Assembly: GCA_025966175.1 (NCBI GenBank)
Contig: JAOPVN010000266.1
Span: forward strand, 1 to 23,815
Origin: Modestobacter sp.
Lineage (GTDB): Bacteria; Actinomycetota; Actinomycetes; Mycobacteriales; Geodermatophilaceae
Length of the DNA stretch: 23,815 bases
Direction: 5' to 3'
This document shows, in pieces, positions 1 to 7,016 of this stretch. The position numbers and the translations under genes are program-made. The stretch's first letter is position 1. Each line of letters begins with the position of its first letter. The notes under the pieces were generated by a model, which was not told the origin of the DNA, did not search any database, and worked only from the letters and a program-made list of their open reading frames with translations.

Positions 1-681
1 CAGGGCCCCGCAGCGGTAGGACAGTTCGTCCAGTGCAGCGCGGCTCCCGGGCGCACGGGAGCCGCGGCCTGCCACGAACACCGGCCGTTGCGCGCGCCCG
101 AGCGCGTCGGCCAGCCGCGCCACCTCGGCCGGATCGGGCGTCGCCGCGGGCGGAGGGAGCAACGTCGGGACCACCGCGGCCGGCGCCGCCAGGTCCTGCA
201 CGTCCAGCGGCAGGTTCAGCACGACGACCCGCCGCTCGTCCCGGGCGGCGGCGACCGCCCGGGCGGCCAGCTCGACCGCGTCGTCGGCCGAGCCGACCCG
301 CATCGGCACCGCCCCGACCGCCTCGGCGAGGGCGAACTGGTCGACGAAGAAGTTCGAGCGCGCCGAGGTCGCCTCCGCCGTCACGACGACCAGCGGCGTG
401 CGGCTCTTCGCCGCCTCGGTGATCCCGGTGAGCGCGTTGGTGAGGCCGCAGCCCTGGTGCACGCTGAGCCCGGCCACCCCACCGCTCATCCGGGCGTAGG
501 CGTCGGCCATCGTGGCGGCACCGCCCTCGTGGCGCGCCGCGACGTAGCGCGCCCCGGCGGCCACCATCGCATTCGTCACGGCGAAGTTGCCCGAGCCCAC
601 GACCCCGAAGACGGCGTCGATCCCGCACCGGACGAGGGTGCCCCCGACCGCCTGCGCGACGCTCCCGGGCACCGGGCTCAT
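1..681 (-). CDS. Thiamine pyrophosphate-dependent enzyme, N-terminal part (cut by window edge)
   Basis: Only the first 227 codons are inside the window; the gene runs off the left edge. The visible part is the pyrimidine-binding (PYR) domain of the acetolactate synthase/benzoylformate decarboxylase superfamily. It begins MSPVPGSVAQAVGGTLVRCG, has a GVVGSGN loop near residue 27, and carries RHEGGAATMADAYAR with Glu52, the residue that activates the TPP aminopyrimidine. The stretch GLSVHQGCGLTNALTGI follows as in the family. From about residue 170 the linker to the central domain starts. The ATG (679-681) overlaps the stop of the upstream cyclase gene as ATGA, so the two are probably translationally coupled. 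The substrate cannot be told because the C-terminal half is missing; a 2-keto acid decarboxylase/ligase reaction is the family expectation. Confidence 0.85.
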   Translation of the reverse strand, partial: MSPVPGSVAQAVGGTLVRCGIDAVFGVVGSGNFAVTNAMVAAGARYVAARHEGGAATMADAYARMSGGVAGLSVHQGCGLTNALTGITEAAKSRTPLVVVTAEATSARSNFFVDQFALAEAVGAVPMRVGSADDAVELAARAVAAARDERRVVVLNLPLDVQDLAAPAAVVPTLLPPPAATPDPAEVARLADALGRAQRPVFVAGRGSRAPGSRAALDELSYRCGAL

Positions 682-1454
682 CCTCGGTCGACCAGGGCGA
701 GGACCCGCGACGGCGACCCCGAACCGGACACGATGGGCAACGGCGCCGCGACGACCAGCGCTCCGGTGGGCGGCAGCTGGGCCAGGTTCTGCAGCTGGGT
801 CAACCCGTACTTGCCGCTGCCCATGAGGCCCGCGTGGCAGGGGAACGGCGGGTCGAAGGAGTGCGCCGCGCCGGCGTCGGTGCCCACCGTCTCCACGCCC
901 AGTCCGAGCACCGTCGACTCGTCGGCCAGCCACCTGGCGCACGCCGGGGACAGCCCCGGGGTGTGCGAGCCGGTCTCGTCGGCGTTCACGAACTCCTCCT
1001 GCGCGGCCGACCGGGCGTCCCAGCCGGTGCGGTAGAGCAGCCAGCCGCCCGCCGGCAGGGGGCCGTGCGTCGCCTCCCAGGCCTGGATGTGCTCGACCTC
1101 GAGCAGGAAGTCGGGGTCCGCGGCGGCCTGCGCCGAGAAGTCCAGGACGACGGCCGGCGCGATCAGGCGCTGCGGGGGCACCGACGCCACGTCCTCGCCG
1201 TCCCGGCCGGTCACCCAGTGGTTCGGCGCGTCGAAGTGCGTCCCCGTGTGCTCACCGGTGCGGAAGTTGTTCCAGTACCAGGCCGGTCCCCGGTCGTCGT
1301 AGCGACTGAGCTCCTCGAGCTGGAACGGCGCGGTCTGCGCGAACTGGGGCGGCAACTGGATGACCGGCGTCTCCGACGACAGCGGCGCGGTGAGGTCGAT
1401 GACCTCGATGCGGCCGGTGGTCAGCGCTTCGGCGAAGCTGGCGAGGATCGACAT
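678..1454 (-). CDS. Cyclase / kynurenine formamidase-like metal-dependent hydrolase
   Basis: This 258-aa protein belongs to the Cyclase family (PF04199), which includes kynurenine formamidase and isatin hydrolase. The metal-binding signature HxGTHxDxPxH is intact as HTGTHFDAPNH at residues 69-79 (His69, His73, Asp75, His79). A family-like segment GLGVETVGTDAG lies in the C-terminal half. Family members hydrolyse amide or lactam bonds of small aromatic or keto compounds; the substrate here is unknown. The start at 1454 is preferred over an in-frame ATG at 1493 because AGAAGGGA sits about 6 nt upstream. The 3' end overlaps the TPP-enzyme start by 4 nt, so this gene and its downstream neighbour likely act in one pathway. 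It is 155 nt from the SMP-30-like gene and may have its own promoter. Confidence 0.88.
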   Translation of the reverse strand: MSILASFAEALTTGRIEVIDLTAPLSSETPVIQLPPQFAQTAPFQLEELSRYDDRGPAWYWNNFRTGEHTGTHFDAPNHWVTGRDGEDVASVPPQRLIAPAVVLDFSAQAAADPDFLLEVEHIQAWEATHGPLPAGGWLLYRTGWDARSAAQEEFVNADETGSHTPGLSPACARWLADESTVLGLGVETVGTDAGAAHSFDPPFPCHAGLMGSGKYGLTQLQNLAQLPPTGALVVAAPLPIVSGSGSPSRVLALVDRG

Positions 1455-1533
1455 CGCAGTCCCTTCTGGGGGTGAAGACCGGCCGTCAGCCAATCATGAT
1501 CAGGTCGATGCGCCGGCCGGGCGGCGCGGACAG

Positions 1534-1590
1534 ATGATGAAGGACGACGAGTTCATCGAGTCCGTCAGGGAGCGGACCGGGCTTCCCCCG
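1534..1590 (+). pseudogene. N-terminal fragment of a DUF2267 repeat
   Basis: The plus strand reads MMKDDEFIESVRERTGLPP, a good match to the opening of a DUF2267 unit (compare DEKIFFATVAERAGLSKEE and LTDFVREISRRTGLTEEE in the intact gene at 2769). The similarity ends at about 1590, next to the 3' end of the minus-strand SMP-30-like gene (stop at 1610). The likely continuation resumes at about 2636. I infer that these two pieces were one repeat separated by the intervening approximately 1 kb. It is too short to be a functional gene by itself. Confidence 0.5.
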
Positions 1591-1609
1591 AGGCAGCGTG
1601 CGGGGCGGG

Positions 1610-2560
1610 TCAGGCCCGGGTCAGTCCGCGCAGTGGGCCACGGTAGGGAGAACCGGCCAGGCCGACGACGTCGGAGATGCGGGTGGTGAACAGCCTGCCG
1701 GCGTCGGGCTGGGCGGCCTGCTCCCGCACCGACAGCCCGTCGGCGGACGTGCTCACCACGAGGACGTCCAGTGCCGGGCCGGCGAAGGCGCAGCCGGTCG
1801 TCTGTGTCGCGCGCACCCGGACCACGGCCTCGATCGTTCCCGTGGGGCTGTACCGGCGCACCTCACCCGGGCCCGCCACGGCGATCCACAAGTGGCCCGC
1901 CCGGTCCACGGCGAGGCCGTGCGGGATACCGGACTCGCTGTCACCGAAGTCGAGCAGGACCCGGGGTCGGCCCAGCGTGCCCAGATCAACGTCGTAGTCG
2001 TACGCGGTCACGGTGCGGGCACCGGAGTCGGCGAGATAGAGGACGTCGTCGTCCGGGGACCAGGCGATGCCGGCGGCGACTGCCAGTCCGGTGAGTGCGG
2101 CGATGACCGTCCCGTCCAGGTCGATCCGGTACAGGGACCCGGCCCCGGGCTCCTCGGGTGCGCCTCCGGTTCCGGCGAAGAACCGGCCGGCCCGGTCGCA
2201 GCCGCCGCTGCGCATCGGAGCCTGCGACCCCGCGCCGTCGGTGAGGTCCAGCAGGACGGCGACCTGCCCGTCCGGGGTGAGTCCGCGGAACCCGCTGCCG
2301 GCGGCCAGCAGCCACCCGGTGGTCAGGGTGCGGGCGACGGCGCCCAGTGTCTGGCCGACCGGCCGCACCGCCAGGTCGCTCACCCCGCCGTCCGGAGCGA
2401 CCCGGCCCCACCGGACGTCGCCGACGGTGTCCACCCAGAGCAGTTCACGCGCGCCGTCGTCCCAGACCGGTCCGGCCGCGTGCCGGGCGGGGCGGACGGG
2501 CGCGGGGTCAGCCAGGAGAGGCAGCACGGGGCGGGTGTGCCCCGGGCACCGGACCGCCAC
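1610..2560 (-). CDS. SMP-30/gluconolactonase-like beta-propeller protein with altered metal site
   Basis: This 316-aa protein has the repeated strand pattern of the SMP-30/gluconolactonase/LRE family: GPVWDDGARELLWVDT, CDRAGRFFAGTGG, GIAWSPDDDVLYLADSG and GIPHGLAVDRAGHLWIA. Family members are calcium- or zinc-dependent lactonases in sugar-acid and aromatic catabolism. The usual metal ligands appear replaced: Glu of 'EGPxW' is Ala, Asn of 'NGiaWS' is Ala and Asp of 'PDGlavD' is His. The 'ND' substrate pair before the GRFxAG motif reads Arg-Ser. Lactonase activity is therefore doubtful; it may bind a ligand or use another site. The start is GTG at 2560 with no strong ribosome binding site, so the first about 20 residues are uncertain. 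It lies between two pieces of a DUF2267 repeat on the other strand. Confidence 0.8.
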   Translation of the reverse strand: MAVRCPGHTRPVLPLLADPAPVRPARHAAGPVWDDGARELLWVDTVGDVRWGRVAPDGGVSDLAVRPVGQTLGAVARTLTTGWLLAAGSGFRGLTPDGQVAVLLDLTDGAGSQAPMRSGGCDRAGRFFAGTGGAPEEPGAGSLYRIDLDGTVIAALTGLAVAAGIAWSPDDDVLYLADSGARTVTAYDYDVDLGTLGRPRVLLDFGDSESGIPHGLAVDRAGHLWIAVAGPGEVRRYSPTGTIEAVVRVRATQTTGCAFAGPALDVLVVSTSADGLSVREQAAQPDAGRLFTTRISDVVGLAGSPYRGPLRGLTRA

Positions 2561-2635
2561 ACCGACCGGTGCAGACCTTCGTCGTCCTGGCGGCTTTCAG
2601 GGGCTCCTCCGCCGGGTATGCGCCAGACGTCCGCA

Positions 2636-2776
2636 CCTCCTGAAGAGACGCCGCGTGGACCACGACCGGGTCCTCGAGCTCGCCGCCGGCGTGCCGGCGT
2701 CACCGGCGACGAGGTCGAGGACGTGCTCGCGCAGCTACCCCGCGAGTACACCGCCCTGCTGGACGAGAGTGAGTGA
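2636..2776 (+). pseudogene. C-terminal part of a broken DUF2267 repeat
   Basis: In one frame the strand reads PPEET near the beginning and GVTGDEVEDVLAQLPREYT just before a TGA at 2774. This matches the second half of a DUF2267 unit (compare ISGGELQRLAVGLPDWLEP in the intact gene). In the middle the similarity moves to another frame (VDHDRVLELAA), so at least two frameshifts or an indel are present. Together with 1534-1590 it reconstructs one repeat: FIESVRERTGLPPEE, then DHDRVLELAA, then VTGDEVEDVLAQLP. The TGA overlaps the GTG start of the intact DUF2267 gene by 8 nt. Confidence 0.5.
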
Positions 2777-3152
2777 ACCGGTGGACGAGAAGATCTTCTT
2801 CGCGACCGTTGCCGAGCGTGCCGGGCTCTCCAAGGAGGAGGCCGCGGACCTCACCCGGGCCACTCTGGCGGACCTCGCCGGCCAGATCAGCGGCGGGGAG
2901 CTCCAGCGGCTCGCGGTCGGGCTGCCGGACTGGCTCGAGCCCCACGTGCCCCGGCACGACGGCCGGTCCCACCCGAAGCCGCTGACCGACTTCGTCCGCG
3001 AGATCAGCCGGCGCACGGGGCTGACCGAGGAGGAGACCCGGCGCGGCGTGTCCGCGGTGCTGGCCGCCCTCCGCGAGGCCATGGACCCCAGGCACCTGGA
3101 CCATGCCCTGGCGTCGCTCCCCAAGGACTACCGCCAGCTCGCGGCCGCCTGA
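2769..3152 (+). CDS. DUF2267 domain protein
   Basis: This 127-aa soluble helical protein consists of two DUF2267 half-units. The first (residues about 5-58) reads DEKIFFATVAERAGLSKEEA then ISGGELQRLAVGLPDWLEP. The second (about 72-125) reads LTDFVREISRRTGLTEEET then DHALASLPKDYRQL. Each has the pattern 'F-x3-V-x5-GL-x-EEA ... LP'. The biochemical function of the family is unknown. The start is GTG at 2769, with a second in-frame GTG at 2781; neither has a convincing ribosome binding site, so it may rely on coupling to the upstream broken frame that ends at 2776. It is convergent with the aldehyde dehydrogenase gene. The degenerate third unit just upstream suggests the intact gene was once part of a longer repeat protein or a tandem gene pair. 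Confidence 0.72.
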   Translation: MSEPVDEKIFFATVAERAGLSKEEAADLTRATLADLAGQISGGELQRLAVGLPDWLEPHVPRHDGRSHPKPLTDFVREISRRTGLTEEETRRGVSAVLAALREAMDPRHLDHALASLPKDYRQLAAA

Positions 3153-3254
3153 GGGCTGGACCGTCATCAGGGGCCGTGGACGGAACTGCCTTTTTCCTTC
3201 CCCCGATCGGCTCGTCGACAACCCGCCGGGGACGACGGAGCGCGACGACCCGCC

Positions 3255-4670
3255 TCACTCGGTCGCCGGCCCGGACGTCAGAGCGCCGCTGCCGATGACG
3301 TAGGTGCGGGTGTTGGTGAACTCCGTGGCACCGGCGACGCCGAGCTCCCGGCCGTAGCCGCTGTGCTTGGTGCCGCCGAAGGGCAGCCGCGGATCGGAGG
3401 ACACCACCGTGTTGACGAACAGCGCCCCCGAGGTGATCCGCTTCCCGACCGCGAGGGCACGGGCGGGGTCGGCCGACCAGACGCTGGCGGCCAGGCCGTA
3501 CCGGGTGTGATTGGCGATCTCGGCCGCCTCGTCGTCGCCGTCCACCGCGATCACGGCGGCGACCGGCCCGAAGGTCTCCTCGGCCATCACCGGCATGTCC
3601 AGCGTCACATCGGTGATCACGGTGGGGGCGAAGAACGCGCCCGGTCCGTCGAGGCGCCGGCCACCGGTCGTGACGGTGGCTCCGGCGGCCACCGATCGGC
3701 TGACCTGCCGTTCCAATCCGTCGAGCAGGTCGGCCCGGGCCATGGGGCCGATGGTGGTGGCCGGATCGGTCGGGTCACCGACGGTGAGCTCGGCGACCGC
3801 CGCGGTGAACCGGGCGGTGAACTCCTCGACCACGGCGCGGGCCACGATGAAGCGCTTGGCGGCCAGGCAGCTCTGGCCGCTGTTGATGAACCGGGCCCTG
3901 ACGGCCGACGGGACGACGAGATCCAGGTCGGCGTCGTCCAGGACGACGAAGGGGTCGGAGCCGCCGAGCTCGAGGAGGGTCTTCTTGATCTCCCGTCCCG
4001 CGGCGGAGGCGACGGCGGCGCCGGCCCGTTCGCTGCCGGTCAGGGTCACCGCGGCGATCCGGTCGTCGGCGATCAGCTCAGTGGTGATCGCCGGGACGTC
4101 GGGCTCGGCGACCACGATGGTGCGGAACACGTCCTCGGGGACGCCCGCATCCCGGAATACCTGCTCGATGGCCAGCGCGCAGCCGGTGACGTTCGGGGAG
4201 TGCTTGAGGACGGCGGTGTTGCCGGCCATCAGGGTGGGTGCGGCGAACCGGAGGACCTGCCAGAACGGGAAGTTCCACGGCATCACGGCCAGCACGACGC
4301 CGATCGGCTCGTGTTCCACCCAGGACTGCTGGTGCTGGGTGGCCACCGGGTGCGGGGCGAGGATCTCCGCGCTGTGGTCGGCGTAGTAGTCGCACGCGGT
4401 GGCCGACTTCTCCACCTCGGCGCGGGCCTCCCCCACGGGCTTGCCCATCTCGGCGGTCATCAGCGCCGCGAACTCCTCCGTCTGCTTGCGCAGCTGGTCG
4501 CCCACGGCGCGGATGAGTTCCGCGCGGCGCTCCACCGGGGTGGCCGCCCACGCCGGCTGTGCCGCGGCGACCGAGCCCAGGGTCTCGAGCACGCCGGCGA
4601 GGTCGGCGGCGGGGTAGGTCTGCAGCTCGTGGCCGGTGGCGGGGTTGACGGTGGTGACGGTCGCGCTCAT
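3255..4670 (-). CDS. NAD(P)-dependent succinate-semialdehyde-type aldehyde dehydrogenase
   Basis: This 471-aa protein is a full-length class I aldehyde dehydrogenase, closest in layout to GabD/Sad succinate-semialdehyde dehydrogenases (short N-terminus MSATVTTVNPATGHELQTYP). Key residues are visible: Asn133 in MPWNFPFWQVLRFAAP, the cofactor-loop GSERAG near 212, Glu234 in LLELGGSDPFVVLDDAD, catalytic Cys268 in NSGQSCLAAKRFIV, and PFGGTKHSGYGRELG near the C-terminus. It oxidises an aldehyde, probably a semialdehyde, to the acid. AGGAG sits 6 nt before the ATG. It is the last gene of the minus-strand operon, 162 nt after the ABM gene. With an FAH-family enzyme upstream, it fits a ring-cleavage product route ending at succinate semialdehyde, but the exact substrate is inferred. 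Confidence 0.9.
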   Translation of the reverse strand: MSATVTTVNPATGHELQTYPAADLAGVLETLGSVAAAQPAWAATPVERRAELIRAVGDQLRKQTEEFAALMTAEMGKPVGEARAEVEKSATACDYYADHSAEILAPHPVATQHQQSWVEHEPIGVVLAVMPWNFPFWQVLRFAAPTLMAGNTAVLKHSPNVTGCALAIEQVFRDAGVPEDVFRTIVVAEPDVPAITTELIADDRIAAVTLTGSERAGAAVASAAGREIKKTLLELGGSDPFVVLDDADLDLVVPSAVRARFINSGQSCLAAKRFIVARAVVEEFTARFTAAVAELTVGDPTDPATTIGPMARADLLDGLERQVSRSVAAGATVTTGGRRLDGPGAFFAPTVITDVTLDMPVMAEETFGPVAAVIAVDGDDEAAEIANHTRYGLAASVWSADPARALAVGKRITSGALFVNTVVSSDPRLPFGGTKHSGYGRELGVAGATEFTNTRTYVIGSGALTSGPATE

Positions 4671-4832
4671 GCGGTCTCCTCGGGGTCGGTCACGGTGACG
4701 GGCGTGCGGTCAGCGGCCGCCCATCCGAATCACCCCACCGAGGACGACGGCTGCCGAGACGGGCGTGCGGCGACCTCGCCGTGGCGCAACGGCACCAACC
4801 GCTGCGCCACCGGCGCGGTCTCCACGATGGGG

Positions 4833-5126
4833 TCAGGCCTCGATCGTCTCGTAGGTCTTGACGCTGCGTTCGGCCAGGTACTCGAGGGCGTAGCCGAACA
4901 CGTGCTGCTGGAAGTGCTCGGTGGCCTTGTGGTCGTCGTAGGCCTGTGCGTCGACGTACTGCTCGTACAGGAAGAAGGTCTCCGGCTCCTCGGGGTTGAC
5001 CTGGGCGGAGTAGAAGAGGTTGCCCGGCTCCGCGCGGGAGAGGGGGGTCATCGTCTTGATGACCTCGGTGATGCGCTTGGCCTCTCCGGGCTTGGCCTTC
5101 CAGGTGGCGGCAACGACGAACGCCAT
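4833..5126 (-). CDS. Antibiotic biosynthesis monooxygenase (ABM) / putative quinol monooxygenase
   Basis: This 97-aa ferredoxin-like alpha+beta-barrel protein has the ABM pattern: MAFVVAATWKAKPGEAKRI, PGNLFYSAQVNPEEPETFFL and EQYVDAQAYDDHKATEHFQ. Members such as YgiN act as cofactor-free dimeric quinol monooxygenases, while others only bind or isomerise small molecules, so oxidation is likely but not certain. The ATG at 5126 has AAAGGAC about 9 nt upstream and lies only 2 nt after the FAH stop, so it is co-translated. A longer in-frame ORF up to 5222 would overlap the FAH gene and reads as low-complexity Arg/His, so I reject it. The neighbours suggest the substrate is an aromatic or hydroquinone intermediate. 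Confidence 0.82.
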   Translation of the reverse strand: MAFVVAATWKAKPGEAKRITEVIKTMTPLSRAEPGNLFYSAQVNPEEPETFFLYEQYVDAQAYDDHKATEHFQQHVFGYALEYLAERSVKTYETIEA

Positions 5127-5128
5127 GG

Positions 5129-5974
5129 TCACGTGTCCTTTCGGTTGGGCTTGCCGACGGTGTTGCGCAGGATGCCGATCGGGCCGGCCTCCATCTCGAT
5201 GACGTCTCCGGGCCGGAGCCATCGGTCCAACTCCAGTCCCGATCCGCCGGTGACGGTGCCCGAGCCGAGCACGTCACCGGGGAGCAGGGTCTGGTCCTGG
5301 GCTGCGTAGGCGATGAGGTCGCCGAAGCTGTGGTGCATCGCGGCGGTGGTGTCCCCGCCCCACCGCTCGCCGTTGACCCGCACCTCCAGCTGGAGGGTCG
5401 CCAGGTCGATCTCGTCGGGGGTGACGATGCAGGGGCCCAGCACGTTCGAGCCGTCCCACTCCTTGGCCTTGGCCGGGCCCATCCCGATCGGCAGCTCGCG
5501 GCGCTGGACGTCGCGGGCGCTCATGTCGTTCCAGATGGTGAACCCGAAGACGTAGTCCAGGGCCTGGTCGGCGGTCACGTCGCGGCACGGGCGGCCGATG
5601 ACGGCGGCGAGCTCGAGTTCGTGGTCCAGCTGCTCGGTGTAGGAGGGCCAGGCCAGCTCGGTGTCCGGTCCGGCGACGGTCTCCCCCACGCTGCGGTAGA
5701 AGGCCGGCACCTCGTACCACTCGGCAGGGATCTCGCGCCCGAGGTTCTTGAAGGCGTTCTTCAAGTGCCCCTCGAAGGCCAGGAAGTCCCGGAACGACCG
5801 CGGGGTCAGCGGTGCGAGCAGCCGCACCCCCGGCGCCGGTGTCTCGACGCCGACCGGAGCGCCGGCGGTGATGAAGGCGATCATGTCCCCGTCGAACCCG
5901 AGGTCGGTGACGACGTCCCCGTCGAGTCGCCCGACCCGAGGGCCGTCCGGGGACAGATGGGTCACGTACTTCAC
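5129..5974 (-). CDS. Fumarylacetoacetate hydrolase (FAH) family protein
   Basis: This 281-aa protein has an N-terminal lid of about 70 residues (KYVTHLSPDGPRVGRLDGD) and an FAH catalytic domain. Metal-site residues are present: Glu119 and Glu121 in LDHELELAAVIGRP and Asp150 in FTIWNDMSARDVQ. KAKEWDGSNVLGPCIVTPDE and GSGTVTGGSGLEL follow as expected for the family. Members cleave C-C bonds of acylpyruvates or isomerise and decarboxylate meta-cleavage products in aromatic catabolism. The start is GTG at 5974, chosen for its strong AGGAGG seven nt upstream; the longer ORF to 6391 is a shadow of the next gene. It follows the ATP-binding subunit by 103 nt and precedes the ABM gene by 2 nt. Confidence 0.9.
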   Translation of the reverse strand: MKYVTHLSPDGPRVGRLDGDVVTDLGFDGDMIAFITAGAPVGVETPAPGVRLLAPLTPRSFRDFLAFEGHLKNAFKNLGREIPAEWYEVPAFYRSVGETVAGPDTELAWPSYTEQLDHELELAAVIGRPCRDVTADQALDYVFGFTIWNDMSARDVQRRELPIGMGPAKAKEWDGSNVLGPCIVTPDEIDLATLQLEVRVNGERWGGDTTAAMHHSFGDLIAYAAQDQTLLPGDVLGSGTVTGGSGLELDRWLRPGDVIEMEAGPIGILRNTVGKPNRKDT

Positions 5975-6077
5975 GAGCTGACCTCCTGGACTGCGTCGAT
6001 GATCGTCACCGAACGACCGCAGCGGGCCGGGGTGCCGCCCGGCGTCCACGACCTGTTCCCGGCGGCGGACGTCACGG

Positions 6078-6905
6078 TCAGATGGTGGTGATGGGCCGGG
6101 ACTGCAGCAGGAACAGCCGGCCGTCGGCGTCGAAGGCCCACTCGATGTCCTGCGGGACGCCGTGCAGGTCGGCCAGGTGCTGCCCGAGCGCGGCCAGGGC
6201 GGCGCACTCGCCGTCGTCGAGCACCCGCTCGGCACCGACGATCCTGCTGCGCTTGACGACGCCGTCGCGGCTGAGCGTGTAGTTGTCCGGGGTGACCTCC
6301 CCGGACACCACTGCCTCACCCAGGCCGGGGGCGGCCTCGACGACCATGCGGTCCTTGCGACCGTGGACCGGGTCGACGGTGAACAGGACACCGGACTTGG
6401 CGCTGTCGACCATCTGCTGGACGACGACGGCCATGTCCACGTCCTCCAACGACCCCTTCTCCTGCCGGTAGAACACCGCCCGCTCGGTGAAGAAGGACAG
6501 CCAGCACTCCACGACGTTGTGCAGCACCTGCTCCAGGCCGTCGGTGTTGAGGAAGGTCTCCTGCTGTCCGGCGTAGCTGGCGCCCGCGGAGTCCTCGGCG
6601 CACGCCGACGAGCGGACCGCGACCAGGCCGGTGAGCTTGGCGTAGTGGGTCTCGATCAGGTCGCGGGGCGGAGCGGCCGCGGCCACGAAACCGCGGGCGC
6701 CCTCGATGTCCTTGACCCGCATCCGTTCCCGGATGGCCGCGCAGTCGACCGCCGCGGTGAAGGCCTCCGAGGTGATGACGAACCCGGGCGGGACGGGCAG
6801 CCCGTCGGCGGTCATCGTCGCCAGCGACGCGCCCTTGCCGCCGGTGAGCTGGACCAGCCGGCACTGGGGGTCCTCGAAGGGGAGGACCTGGGGTTGCTCG
6901 CTCAC
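6078..6905 (-). CDS. PEP/pyruvate-binding (PPDK_N) ATP-binding subunit, stand-alone
   Basis: This 275-aa protein is the complete ATP-binding domain found at the N-terminus of PEP synthase and pyruvate phosphate dikinase, but without the other domains. Conserved segments are GGKGASLATMTADGLPVPPG near the start, LVAVRSSACAEDSAGASYAG, VVVQQMVDSAKSGVLFTVDP, EAAPGLGEAVVSGEVTPDNY and DIEWAFDADGRLFLLQSRPI at the end. In family enzymes this domain transfers the beta-phosphate of ATP to a histidine on a swivelling domain. Here that histidine lies on the adjacent gene product (His551, gene 7017-8846). The start is GTG at 6905 with GGGAG just upstream. The split is seen in phenylphosphate synthase; the real substrate is unknown. 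Confidence 0.9.
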   Translation of the reverse strand: MSEQPQVLPFEDPQCRLVQLTGGKGASLATMTADGLPVPPGFVITSEAFTAAVDCAAIRERMRVKDIEGARGFVAAAAPPRDLIETHYAKLTGLVAVRSSACAEDSAGASYAGQQETFLNTDGLEQVLHNVVECWLSFFTERAVFYRQEKGSLEDVDMAVVVQQMVDSAKSGVLFTVDPVHGRKDRMVVEAAPGLGEAVVSGEVTPDNYTLSRDGVVKRSRIVGAERVLDDGECAALAALGQHLADLHGVPQDIEWAFDADGRLFLLQSRPITTI

Positions 6906-7016
6906 ATTCGTCTCCCTCGGCCGGAGCGGGCGGTGCGGAACGGAGTGCTGCCGTACTGCTGGCGGGTGGTCCGGGACGTCGGCGGCGTCCCGGACCACCC
7001 GGTTTCGATCGCCCGG

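Noticed and set aside
4697..4770. Direct repeat GACGGGCGTGCGG (4697-4709 and 4758-4770)
   Set aside because: It is short and GC-rich in a GC-rich gap and is likely chance; no associated element is seen.
3363..5309. A 648-aa plus-strand ORF
   Set aside because: It is antisense to the aldehyde dehydrogenase and ABM genes, Gly/Arg/His-rich and without domain signature; an effect of high third-position GC.
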